Below, piece by piece: positions 45,790 through 53,741 of a DNA stretch of 64,000 nt (position 1 is its first letter; each line of letters begins with the position of its first letter). A model generated the notes under the pieces. The model searched no databases. It saw only the letters and a program-made list of their open reading frames with translations, and had not been told where the DNA came from. The DNA comes from WVZH01 sp034430895. Lineage in GTDB: Bacteria; Chloroflexota; Anaerolineae; Anaerolineales; E44-bin32. Both the position numbers and the translations under genes were made by a program. The stretch lies in assembly GCA_034430895.1 (NCBI GenBank), contig DAOUDW010000049.1, positions 68,335 to 132,334 of the forward strand, given 5' to 3'.

Positions 45790-46590
45790 ATGACGATAGA
45801 ATTTCGCCGGCATACATTCGATACAGGTGCAGTAACAATCCATTATGCGGAAGGACCGGCTTCCGGCCCGCCGCTAGTGCTGCTGCACGGCGGATCGGGT
45901 CGCTGGCAGGGCTTCGCGTCGATCATGCCGGATTTAGCCGCCGATTGGCATCTCTTCGCGCCGGATTTTCGCGGCCACGGCAAATCTGGCCGTGCGTCCG
46001 GTGCGTATTGTCTGCAGGATTATGCGGACGACACGATCGCCTTCCTCCGGCAGCAGATACCGGAACCGGCCATCATCTTCGGGCACTCGTTGGGAGAAAT
46101 GGTGGCACTGCTCACGGCCGCACATTGCCCGGATCGTATACGCGCCGTGGTGGTGGGGGATGCACCGTTGACGGCCGAATGCTGGCTTACGCATTTAAGG
46201 CATACCCGGGATAACCTGGTTGCCTGGCGCGACCTGGCCGGCGGGGCACACACGCTGGAAGAGATCAACGATGCAGTGGGCGATCCATGGCTGGCCCAGA
46301 ACCTTTATCAAAACGACCCGGACATGCTTACGATCTTGATCGATGAACCTGAAAATGCTGCGACCGGATACGATATTGCATTGGTTTTGCTGTCGATTCC
46401 CTGTCCGGTGCTTTTACTGCAGGCCGACCCCAAAGCCGGCGGGATTTTGACGGATGCAGAAGTCGAGCAAGGATTGACCTTGCTCTCCAAACCCACCCAC
46501 ATTCAGCTCGAAGGTGTCGGTCACGGGTTGCACAACGATCAAAAGGATGCAGTGCTACAGGCACTAACAGATTTTCTCAAATCACTCTGA
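45790..46590 (+). CDS. Alpha/beta hydrolase
   Basis: A 266-residue protein. Oxyanion segment LLHGGSGRWQGF, DFRGHGKSGR after strand 4, nucleophile Ser100 in FGHSLGEM, the acid Asp probably in LLQADPKAG, and catalytic His in GVGHGLHNDQ. This is a typical esterase/C-C hydrolase/haloperoxidase-like fold with an unknown substrate. No strong SD is seen. It is followed by the GH3 gene after 30 bases. Confidence 0.92.
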   Translation: MTIEFRRHTFDTGAVTIHYAEGPASGPPLVLLHGGSGRWQGFASIMPDLAADWHLFAPDFRGHGKSGRASGAYCLQDYADDTIAFLRQQIPEPAIIFGHSLGEMVALLTAAHCPDRIRAVVVGDAPLTAECWLTHLRHTRDNLVAWRDLAGGAHTLEEINDAVGDPWLAQNLYQNDPDMLTILIDEPENAATGYDIALVLLSIPCPVLLLQADPKAGGILTDAEVEQGLTLLSKPTHIQLEGVGHGLHNDQKDAVLQALTDFLKSL

Positions 46591-46620
46591 ACGCAGCACC
46601 ATCCAGGCGGGAGGTTGAGC

Positions 46621-48687
46621 ATGAACTTCCAAACAGCAGTAGAAAAATATCAAAGCGACAAGAGCAAAGAAAACCTCTCCAAACATGTCGATGCCCTGGT
46701 GGCCGAGATGACCGAGAAGGAAAAAATCAAAATGCTCTCCGGGCGCGGTTTGCTGATCACCCTGAAGAACATGATTTTACATCGACGACAATATAACTAC
46801 GAGCCCATACCCGCTGGGGGCTGCAAGCGGTTGGGCATCCCGCCGATTCTATTTACGGATGGTCCACGCGGGGTGGTGATGGGAAACAGCACCTGTCTAC
46901 CGGTTTCCATGTGCCGCGCCTCTACGTTCGACGACGATTTGGAATATCGCGCGGGAAAGATGATCGCCGCTGAAGCCATCGCCCAGGGCGCGAATTACTT
47001 TGCAGGCATATGTATCAATCTGGTGCGTAATCCCCGTTGGGGCAGAAGCCAGGAAAGTTATGGGGAGGATCCCTTCCTACTGGGAAGGATGGGGGCAGCC
47101 CTGACGCGATCGGTTCAGGAGGAGGGCATGATCGCCTGCCCCAAGCATTACGCCTTGAACAGCATCGAAGATCTGCGCTTTCACATCAATGTCACGGCCG
47201 ATGACCGTACGCTGCGTGAGGTATACCTGCCACATTTCAAGAAATGTGTCGAGGTCGGCGCCCTGTCGATCATGGGGGCTTATAACCGCTACGACGAATT
47301 CTACTGCTGTGAGAATCAAAAACTGTTGACGCATATCTTGCGGGATGAGTGGGGCTTTGACGGATTCGTTCTCTCAGATTTTGTGTGGGGCGTCTATGAC
47401 GCCGAACGTTCTTTGCGCGCCGCCTGTGATGTCGAGATGATGTTTAACTGGCGCTACCGTAAGATCCCCATACTGCTGCGGGAGGGGAAGCTAAATATAG
47501 GGCATATCGACCGGGCGGTGAAGAACATCGTCTCTGCCCTAATCCGATCGGTTCCCAATATCCGGCCAAGGGACAAAAGCATTGTGGCCTCTCCTGAACA
47601 CCGGGAACTGGCTCGGGAGGTCGCCGAGAAGGGCATGGTGCTGCTGCAGAACAATGGCATCCTGCCACTGAGCGAGGATTCGATCGTAACAGTCGCCGGG
47701 GATTATGCTGACCAGGAAAATGTCGGCGACTACGGCAGCAGCCGCGTTTCCAGTAAGAATGTGATCACGCCATACGCCGGATTAAAGAAAGCCTTCGCAC
47801 GGGTAACCCTTTCGCAGGGAGCGGATATTGAAAAGGTAATCCGGGCGTCGAAAGATTCGGACGTGATTGTGATCTGTGCTGGAAGCAACCGTTACCAGGA
47901 AGGGGAATACCTATTGAATACCCGCTATGGCCTGGATCAGAAACCGAAGAACAGCGGTGGCGACCGGGCCAGCCTGCGGCTGTCGGACGAGGAAGTCGCA
48001 TTGATTAAAGCGATGAAGGATGCAGGTAAAAAAGTGGTGGTGGTGCTGTTCAGCGGATGCGCCATCATCGTGGAGGAATGGAAGCAGTACGCGGATGCCA
48101 TCCTGATGAACTACTACAGCGGCGAGGAGGGAGGAACTGCCCTGGCGAACATCCTCTGCGGAGTGGTAAATCCATCTGGGAAATTACCGTTCACCATCGC
48201 CCGGGATGAAGCAGACTATCCAGCCTTCCTTGAAATCGGGCAGAAACCCTATGAGATCGAATACGGATACTATCATGGCTATACCTTGTTCGACAAGCAA
48301 GGAATCCATCCTGTCTTTCCTTTCGGGTTTGGGCTCAGCTACACCACGTTTTCCATCGACAATTTTACGGCGGTAGACGAAGGTGATGTCATTATTGTGA
48401 GTGTTGATGTGGAAAACCGTGGAGATCGGGATGGTGCGGAGGTCGTCCAGGTGTACGCCGGCTCGGATGGCGCCGATCAGGACCGTCCCGTCAAACTCCT
48501 GAAGGGTTATCAACGCGTGGCGTTGAATGCAGGAGAGCGTAAGACTATCTCGATCATGGTAAACAAGGAAGATCTTAAATTCTACGACCCCGAGTCCACG
48601 CAGTGGGTGCTGGACGAAGTGTATACCCTGTACGTCGGCAACAGCAGCGCGGATGCGATGCGGCGTAGAACGCAGATCGTCCTTTAG
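46621..48687 (+). CDS. Glycoside hydrolase family 3 beta-glucosidase-like enzyme
   Basis: 688 residues from the ATG at 46621 (GGGAGGTTGAGC upstream). The N-terminal GH3 barrel contains FTDGPRGV, NLVRNPRWGRSQESYGEDP, CPKHYALNS and the nucleophile Asp253 in FVLSDFVWG. The (alpha/beta)6 sandwich domain has KGMVLLQNNGILPL and YYSGEEGGTALANILCG. A fibronectin III-like C-terminal domain (SVDVENRGDRDGAEVVQVY; VALNAGERKTI) completes the long GH3 form. No signal peptide is visible, so it is cytoplasmic and would act on imported glucosides. Confidence 0.93.
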   Translation: MNFQTAVEKYQSDKSKENLSKHVDALVAEMTEKEKIKMLSGRGLLITLKNMILHRRQYNYEPIPAGGCKRLGIPPILFTDGPRGVVMGNSTCLPVSMCRASTFDDDLEYRAGKMIAAEAIAQGANYFAGICINLVRNPRWGRSQESYGEDPFLLGRMGAALTRSVQEEGMIACPKHYALNSIEDLRFHINVTADDRTLREVYLPHFKKCVEVGALSIMGAYNRYDEFYCCENQKLLTHILRDEWGFDGFVLSDFVWGVYDAERSLRAACDVEMMFNWRYRKIPILLREGKLNIGHIDRAVKNIVSALIRSVPNIRPRDKSIVASPEHRELAREVAEKGMVLLQNNGILPLSEDSIVTVAGDYADQENVGDYGSSRVSSKNVITPYAGLKKAFARVTLSQGADIEKVIRASKDSDVIVICAGSNRYQEGEYLLNTRYGLDQKPKNSGGDRASLRLSDEEVALIKAMKDAGKKVVVVLFSGCAIIVEEWKQYADAILMNYYSGEEGGTALANILCGVVNPSGKLPFTIARDEADYPAFLEIGQKPYEIEYGYYHGYTLFDKQGIHPVFPFGFGLSYTTFSIDNFTAVDEGDVIIVSVDVENRGDRDGAEVVQVYAGSDGADQDRPVKLLKGYQRVALNAGERKTISIMVNKEDLKFYDPESTQWVLDEVYTLYVGNSSADAMRRRTQIVL

Positions 48688-48761
48688 CTGTTCTCTGGAG
48701 AGCGTTGCTCCATTGAAAGCTTGCACCAAAAACCAGAACGGATATAGTCTTTTCACGATAC

Positions 48762-48771
48762 GCGTATACGC
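48762..48771. promoter_or_regulatory. GCGTATACGC palindrome upstream of the crp-type gene
   Basis: A perfect 10-base palindrome 17 bases before the regulator's start. Its left half GCGTATAC recurs at 49679-49686, 38 bases upstream of the BON gene. It may be a shared binding site or the two -10 regions; the evidence is only this coincidence. Confidence 0.3.
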
Positions 48772-48788
48772 AACGAGACCGTTAGTCG

Positions 48789-49508
48789 ATGACGAAGGAC
48801 AAATCGCCACTTTCAGATCCGCAGCGTCTGGTCAGGGTTAAACAGGCCCTGAGCCAGGTACGGCATTTCGCCGAATTGCCCGAAGCTGTCCAGGAAGCGA
48901 TTTCCTGTGCGGCGGCGCCCCGACGTTTCGAAGCAGATGAGGTTATTTTCCTGGAAGGGGAGCCGACGGAAGTTCTCTACATCCTGGAAAAGGGCTGGGT
49001 CAAAGCCACGCGCATGTCGCCGGAGGGACGTGAACAGGCGTTGTGGTTCCTCGAATCGGGTGAGGTGTTCGGTGACGTGGCGCTGCTCACCGATACCCCC
49101 TCTCCTGGTACGGTTGTGGCGCTGGAATCCGTTGATGCATGGGCGCTTGAGAAGTCCGTTTTCCTGGACCTTATCAAGCGGTTCCCGGAGATGTCCATGG
49201 CTGTGATCCGGCGGTTGGGTGAGCGGGTGCTTTATTTCATCGGGCTGGTCGAGGATCTCTCGCTGCGCAGCGTAGAATCACGCCTGGCGAAGACTCTGCT
49301 CAAGCACACCGAAGTTTCCGGCGATCGGCTGGTGGTCCCGCGCCGCACGTGGACGACGTTCGACGAGATGGCCACCCGTTTGGGTACGGTGCGCGATGTA
49401 CTCAGCCGTGCGCTGAAAACGCTGGAGGACGAGCAGCTGCTGCACGTTGAACGGCATGAGATCGTTATCCTGGATCCGGCCGGACTGGCAGCGCGCGGCG
49501 AATCTTAG
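48789..49508 (+). CDS. Crp/Fnr-family transcriptional regulator
   Basis: A 239-residue protein. The N-terminal cyclic-nucleotide-binding-like beta-roll covers about 25-140 (LPEAVQEAISCAAAPRRFEA; VIFLEGEPTEVLYILEKG; SGEVFGDVALLTDTPSPG). The C-terminal Crp-type winged HTH covers about 165-230 (WTTFDEMATRLGTVRDVLSR, then ALKTLEDEQLLHVE). It lacks the N-terminal Cys cluster of oxygen-sensing Fnr, and the phosphate-binding cassette keeps only part of the cAMP consensus. A heme- or redox-sensing member of the Dnr/Nnr type is possible. It directly precedes a heme-related membrane cluster on the same strand. Confidence 0.93.
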   Translation: MTKDKSPLSDPQRLVRVKQALSQVRHFAELPEAVQEAISCAAAPRRFEADEVIFLEGEPTEVLYILEKGWVKATRMSPEGREQALWFLESGEVFGDVALLTDTPSPGTVVALESVDAWALEKSVFLDLIKRFPEMSMAVIRRLGERVLYFIGLVEDLSLRSVESRLAKTLLKHTEVSGDRLVVPRRTWTTFDEMATRLGTVRDVLSRALKTLEDEQLLHVERHEIVILDPAGLAARGES

Positions 49509-49723
49509 CTGCGACGAGACTCGCATTTCGACAATGGCTCAGTCTGCGTTCACTAAGATTGAGCTGATTATTTCTCATCAACGGAAATAAGAACGCAGAT
49601 ATTATTCGGATATCCTCAGCTAAATCTTGAGAGCGGCAGCGATGGATACGATAAAAGTCGTACACAAAAACGCGACATGCGTATACACTGAAATCAACCG
49701 CATTTCGGTTTTTGCGAGGGACG

Positions 49724-50020
49724 ATGACTCAAGCGCAGACTTCCATCCCCGACGAAAACCTGCGCGCTGCGATCCTGGCTGAATTTGCGTCGGAAGGCCA
49801 AATCGCCGCCGCCAACGTGCGCGTGGGTGTGCTCAATGGCATTGTCCATTTGGCGGGCATGGTCGATTCGCTGGCCGAGCGCGCCGCAGTGGAAGAACTC
49901 GTCCGGGGAATACCCGGTGTGCGCGGCATCGTCAACCGCATCGAAGCCCCGGGTGCACCCAGCCCCTCCAGAACCATCCATCTCGACCTTTCGCCAAATC
50001 AAAAGGAAGACCCGGCATGA
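49724..50020 (+). CDS. BON-domain protein
   Basis: 98 residues from the ATG at 49724 (GAGGGACG upstream; a TTG at 49712 is the alternative). One BON domain: LRAAILAEFASEGQIAAANV, VGVLNGIVHLAGMVDSLAER and VEELVRGIPGVRGIVNRIE. No signal peptide, so cytoplasmic here, unlike OsmY. BON domains bind phospholipid or act in stress responses. Its stop overlaps the next start (ATGA), coupling it to the CxxCH lipoprotein. Confidence 0.88.
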   Translation: MTQAQTSIPDENLRAAILAEFASEGQIAAANVRVGVLNGIVHLAGMVDSLAERAAVEELVRGIPGVRGIVNRIEAPGAPSPSRTIHLDLSPNQKEDPA

Positions 50021-50433
50021 AGCATAAAGGTGTGCTGCTAATTGCAGTGTTGCTGCTTCTCACGGCCTGTCAAGGCGATGTGTGTCCCCCGGACAGCGTA
50101 ACGTATGTAAACGATCCGGCCCAATTCTCATCTTTTGATTCTGCGACCGATGACGGACCATCTCCCGCACCCGTGCTGGTTGAGATCGGCGGGAAAATGG
50201 TTGAAGTGGATCGGGTAATCCATGGCCCGCTGTGCAACGACACATGGCGCGGGACGGTTTACGTGGCCTGCGACGTTTCAATCGTGGAATGGACCGATGA
50301 GCAGGGTCCATTTTTCTTCGATAACTGCAATCTTACAATCGAACCGGGCACCGTCGTTTATGTCGCCGCGCACAACGATACCCCCTACTACAAGGGCTGT
50401 GCCGTGTGTCACACAAGTGAAGGTTTTGAATAA
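50017..50433 (+). CDS. Small lipoprotein with a C-terminal CxxCH motif
   Basis: A 138-residue protein. Signal peptide with lipobox (LLLLTAC, lipid-modified Cys18), then a domain with several Cys (DVCPPDS; GPLCNDTWRGTVYVACDVSI; FFDNCNLTIEPGTVVYV). It ends KGCAVCHTSEGFE, in which Cys128-x-x-Cys131-His132 is a textbook c-type heme attachment motif. Only seven residues before the stop follow the motif, and no distal Met is seen, so heme attachment is plausible but unproven. Translationally coupled to the BON gene and followed by membrane proteins with HxH motifs. Confidence 0.8.
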   Translation: MKHKGVLLIAVLLLLTACQGDVCPPDSVTYVNDPAQFSSFDSATDDGPSPAPVLVEIGGKMVEVDRVIHGPLCNDTWRGTVYVACDVSIVEWTDEQGPFFFDNCNLTIEPGTVVYVAAHNDTPYYKGCAVCHTSEGFE

Positions 50434-50488
50434 CCATCTTGCTAGAATAGGAAGAAACGCTGACGTCTTCAAGAAAAGGAGCGATGAA

Positions 50489-51265
50489 ATGAAAACCAAT
50501 CACCGTTTGGGAGGTATCCTGGCCAGCATCGCGGCCCTTATGGGAATCATCGGACATTATGTACTTTTTCTGAATTGGTATGAGAAAGGAATGAATACAC
50601 CGACGGCTGAACCGGGATGTGAAATCCTGCTTAAGTATATCCATCCCATCCTGGCCAATTTCGGCATCCTCGCCGGCGTGCTGTTTGCCGTCAGCGCCTA
50701 TGGTTTCTTCAAGAAGAAGGATTGGGCTTTCTTGCTGTCTGTAATCGCCATTGTGCCGGCCTTGCTGGGCAGCTGGTTCGTCAATGTGCCTTACATGGCC
50801 TCCGGTCTTCCCCCGGTTTACTTCATTCTCTTCTGGCCTTACGTGCTGCTCTACTTCCTTTTTATGATCTCGGTGGGGAAGATATCCTGGAGCCGGACGC
50901 TGCTGGCGTTGTTCACCGGCATCGCCTACATCTTCTGCTGGATGAACGGGATTGCCAGCACCAGCCGCACCATCACACACGGGTCACCGATCTTCGCCCT
51001 GGTGCAGCATCTGCATTTTCTGGCCATGCTGGCCTGGGCCGCAGTCACCGTGGGAGTCCTGATGAAGCCCAGGGAATGGGTCTGGGTGCTGGCTGTATCC
51101 GCCGGGTTGACGGAGCTCGCCGTGGGCATTCCCTTGGCGGTCGAAACCGCCCAACAGCTGGGACGCTTTTCGCTGTTCGCCCTTGCACCGATTACCTGCC
51201 TGGGACTCATCGTCGTGCTCTTCTGGCCGAACCTGTGGGAGCGGCTGACTGGCGCCGAGGCGTAA
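50489..51265 (+). CDS. Eight-helix membrane protein with an HxH motif, unknown
   Basis: 258 residues from the ATG at 50489, seven bases after AAAAGGAG. About eight helices (AALMGIIGHYVLFLNW; IHPILANFGILAGVLFAVSA; FLLSVIAIVPALLGSWF; FILFWPYVLLYFLFMIS; LLALFTGIAYIFCWMNG; VQHLHFLAMLAWAAVTVG; VLAVSAGLTELAVGIPLA; FALAPITCLGLIVVLFW). Histidines sit within or at the edge of helices: His23, His52, His164 and the pair His174-x-His176. HxH pairs in helices are typical heme or copper ligands. No family is recognised. It lies 55 bases after the CxxCH lipoprotein and 77 before the 12-helix protein. Confidence 0.8.
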   Translation: MKTNHRLGGILASIAALMGIIGHYVLFLNWYEKGMNTPTAEPGCEILLKYIHPILANFGILAGVLFAVSAYGFFKKKDWAFLLSVIAIVPALLGSWFVNVPYMASGLPPVYFILFWPYVLLYFLFMISVGKISWSRTLLALFTGIAYIFCWMNGIASTSRTITHGSPIFALVQHLHFLAMLAWAAVTVGVLMKPREWVWVLAVSAGLTELAVGIPLAVETAQQLGRFSLFALAPITCLGLIVVLFWPNLWERLTGAEA

Positions 51266-51342
51266 GCGCGAGCAAAATAGGAAAAGAATTTGTGGTCTAA
51301 ACGCGCGCGATCGTTAATGAGTTAGCCGGCAAGGAGTTGCCG

Positions 51343-52815
51343 ATGCAATTCATGCAAGAGCGTTTCAACTACCTGTTCAAATCCACCAAGGGATTGATCC
51401 TCGTCGCCATTGCCATGATCGCCCTCGAGACGGCTATCTTCGGGATGCTCTCCGGGCCGATGGCCGAGTTCGGCGTGCGCGACGTCGTTGTGAGCGCGCT
51501 CAATATGGACCTGGTCCCAGCGGAGCGCGAGGGCCGCATCATCATCCTCTACCACTCCATAGCGATGGCCATAGTCGCCATCGAAACCTACATGATCACC
51601 AGCCTGCTGAAGATGAAGGACTTCTACCGGACAGCTGTACGAGCGCTGGTTACATGCGGTTATTTAATGGCTATGGTCTTCGGCATGGGCTTCGCTTACT
51701 GGGGTCACAACTGGTCGCTGCACGGCTTATACATCGCCGGTTTGACGCTGGTCTTCTTCGCCGGTGTCATGTTGGTTATCGCCCTCTGGCCATGGAAGGC
51801 AGAATACTACCAGGCAGACGAAGACTATTCCCGCACGAAGCGGGGCGTAGATCTGGAGCGAGTCACCTTTTTCGCCGCGGCACTTACGACGGTGATCTCT
51901 GCCGGCTTCGGTGCGATCCCCGGCTCGAATTTCGGGAATGGCTTCCGGGTGGTCTTTGCAGAGAACATCATCCGTTATCCCGAAAAGACCACGATGCAGT
52001 ATTCGATCATCGGCCACCTGCATATCATGCTGGCGTTGATCGCCATCATGCTCACGCTGATCATCGGCCGCTGGTTGGATTTCAAGGGTTTGCTGCACAA
52101 AATCGCCATGCCGTTGATGATTCTAGGCACGATCATCCTCAATCTGGGCGTCTGGGGTGTGGTCACACCGCTGGAGCCGATTGCCCACACGGTTATCTAC
52201 GTCGGAGCGACCCCGTCGATGCTGGCGGCATTGTGTCTGGTGATTTTTGGATGGGACAAATTGATCCGCACGGGTGTGGCCGGAGTCCCGAAGCCCAATT
52301 TCCGCCAAAAACTCGGCGCTTTATTACGCGATCCCCTCAGATTCGGCCCACTCTGGCAAATGGTGTTTATGAATTTCAACGTCAGCGGCATCGGTATTTT
52401 CATGGCCGTCCGGCTGGACGAGATCTTCCGTCTCTGGCCGGCTCGCGAAGAGCGCATCGAGCTGACCGGACATTGGCATATCCTTTCCGCCATTATCGCT
52501 ACCATCATCCTGCTGTACTACGGGGACATGATCGGGTTGAAGGGCAGAATCCGCAAGCTGTACGGCTGGTCGATCATCATCCTCTCGGACATCGCCTTTG
52601 CCTCCGCCACCATCTTTGAAATGAAGCGGCTGTTCATCACCGAAGCGACCCAGCAGCCACTGGTCAACACGGTTATGATCCTTATTGACTTCGGTCTGGG
52701 GATGCTGCTGGTTGTCCTGGCGATGGTCATGATCTGGCGCTTGCTGGACCTGTTCAAGAAAAGAGGACGCTGGAGGGAAGAAACCGAACACGAATTGTCT
52801 ACGGAGGTGGGGTGA
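51343..52815 (+). CDS. Twelve-helix membrane protein with two HxH motifs, possible distant heme-copper oxidase subunit I relative
   Basis: 490 residues from the ATG at 51343 (AAGGAG six bases upstream). I count 12 helices, the number in heme-copper oxidase subunit I. His71 lies in helix 2 (ILYHSIAMAIVAIE), where oxidases carry a low-spin heme ligand. His225-x-His227 is in helix 6 (IIGHLHIMLALIAI) and His377-x-His379 in helix 10 (LTGHWHILSAIIAT), where oxidases carry the HxH ligating both hemes. His122 and His127 flank the helix 3/4 turn, and His282 is in helix 8. The His-His pair expected in helix 7 for CuB and the HPEVY motif are absent. It may be a divergent or CuB-less member, or an unrelated heme protein. 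Confidence 0.75.
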   Translation: MQFMQERFNYLFKSTKGLILVAIAMIALETAIFGMLSGPMAEFGVRDVVVSALNMDLVPAEREGRIIILYHSIAMAIVAIETYMITSLLKMKDFYRTAVRALVTCGYLMAMVFGMGFAYWGHNWSLHGLYIAGLTLVFFAGVMLVIALWPWKAEYYQADEDYSRTKRGVDLERVTFFAAALTTVISAGFGAIPGSNFGNGFRVVFAENIIRYPEKTTMQYSIIGHLHIMLALIAIMLTLIIGRWLDFKGLLHKIAMPLMILGTIILNLGVWGVVTPLEPIAHTVIYVGATPSMLAALCLVIFGWDKLIRTGVAGVPKPNFRQKLGALLRDPLRFGPLWQMVFMNFNVSGIGIFMAVRLDEIFRLWPAREERIELTGHWHILSAIIATIILLYYGDMIGLKGRIRKLYGWSIIILSDIAFASATIFEMKRLFITEATQQPLVNTVMILIDFGLGMLLVVLAMVMIWRLLDLFKKRGRWREETEHELSTEVG

Positions 52816-53714
52816 TGAAGCATATCGTGGGAACATGTTTTTTGCTTGGTATGCTTTTGGCCGCCTGCGGTTCGGTGGATTTGGACGCTCCCATCCCGGT
52901 CTACGACACGAAAGTAGACCCGAATGAGTGGGTGGTCGTCCCGGCGGGCAAATTCCTTTCCGGACAGTTCAACGACCCTGTGATGATCGACTACGATTAC
53001 GAAATCATGGTCACCGACGTGACCGTGACGCAGTATATCGATTTCCTCAACACATCATTGGTGGACGGTCCCATCGAGATAATGGATGAACAAATCGTCA
53101 TTTTTTACCCCGGCGATGAGTTCCACGGCGCCAGGCACGAGGTCGAGATTGCTGCAGGGGAATATATCGTCGTCCCTCTCGACGATCCGGCTTCTCGTTT
53201 TGCCTTTGAAGGCGATACATTCCAGGTAAAGGACGGCTACGAAAATCATCCCATGACCAACGTGAGCTGGTTTGGGGCGCGGGCATATTGTAGGATTAAT
53301 CACTGGCGCCTACCGACGGAGATGGAGTGGGAAAAGGCAGCCCGGGGTATAGATGGCCGTCCTTATCCGTGGGGTGATAGAATCGTTCGTAACAACGCCA
53401 ATGTCTATGCCAGTCAGGATCCGTTCGAGGACATGGGCAGTTTCGGTTCGCGTACCAGCCCGGTGGGATTCTATAGTGGGCAGACCTACGACGGTTATAC
53501 AACGCTTGACTCGGCCAGCCCCTACGGTCTGTACGACATGGCAGGAAATGTATGGCAGTGGACGGGCGATATCTACGAAGGGATGCACTACCGTTTCCTT
53601 CGGGGAGGCTCGAAGGACACCTATGGGATGGATCTTCGTGTCTGGGTGCGTAACAACGCCACACCCGAGTATTTCAGCCCGGGTGTCGGTTTTCGTTGTG
53701 TTCGTGAGCCATAG
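52815..53714 (+). CDS. SUMF1/formylglycine-generating-enzyme-like lipoprotein
   Basis: 299 residues from the ATG at 52815, which shares one base with the previous stop (TGATG) and has GGAGGTGGGG upstream. Lipobox LGMLLAAC. The SUMF1/FGE-sulfatase fold is complete: WVVVPAGKFLSG, TNVSWFGARAYCRIN, RLPTEMEWEKAARGIDGRPY, PWGDRIVRNNANVY, YGLYDMAGNVWQWTGD, FLRGGSKDTYGMDLRVWVR and VGFRCVREP. The Cys pair that does catalysis in true formylglycine-generating enzymes is not found in the usual late segment, so this is likely a non-FGE member (compare NirV-type proteins of nitrogen-oxide loci). Acts outside the membrane beside the 12-helix protein. Confidence 0.9.
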   Translation: MKHIVGTCFLLGMLLAACGSVDLDAPIPVYDTKVDPNEWVVVPAGKFLSGQFNDPVMIDYDYEIMVTDVTVTQYIDFLNTSLVDGPIEIMDEQIVIFYPGDEFHGARHEVEIAAGEYIVVPLDDPASRFAFEGDTFQVKDGYENHPMTNVSWFGARAYCRINHWRLPTEMEWEKAARGIDGRPYPWGDRIVRNNANVYASQDPFEDMGSFGSRTSPVGFYSGQTYDGYTTLDSASPYGLYDMAGNVWQWTGDIYEGMHYRFLRGGSKDTYGMDLRVWVRNNATPEYFSPGVGFRCVREP

Positions 53715-53741
53715 GTAGAGGCTGTTGTTGTGGAGTGCGTG

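Noticed and set aside
51654..52619. 321-codon plus-strand frame inside the 12-helix protein gene
   Set aside because: The translation is rich in Arg/His/Pro, without membrane segments or motifs. The overlapping frame has SD, membrane topology and coupling.
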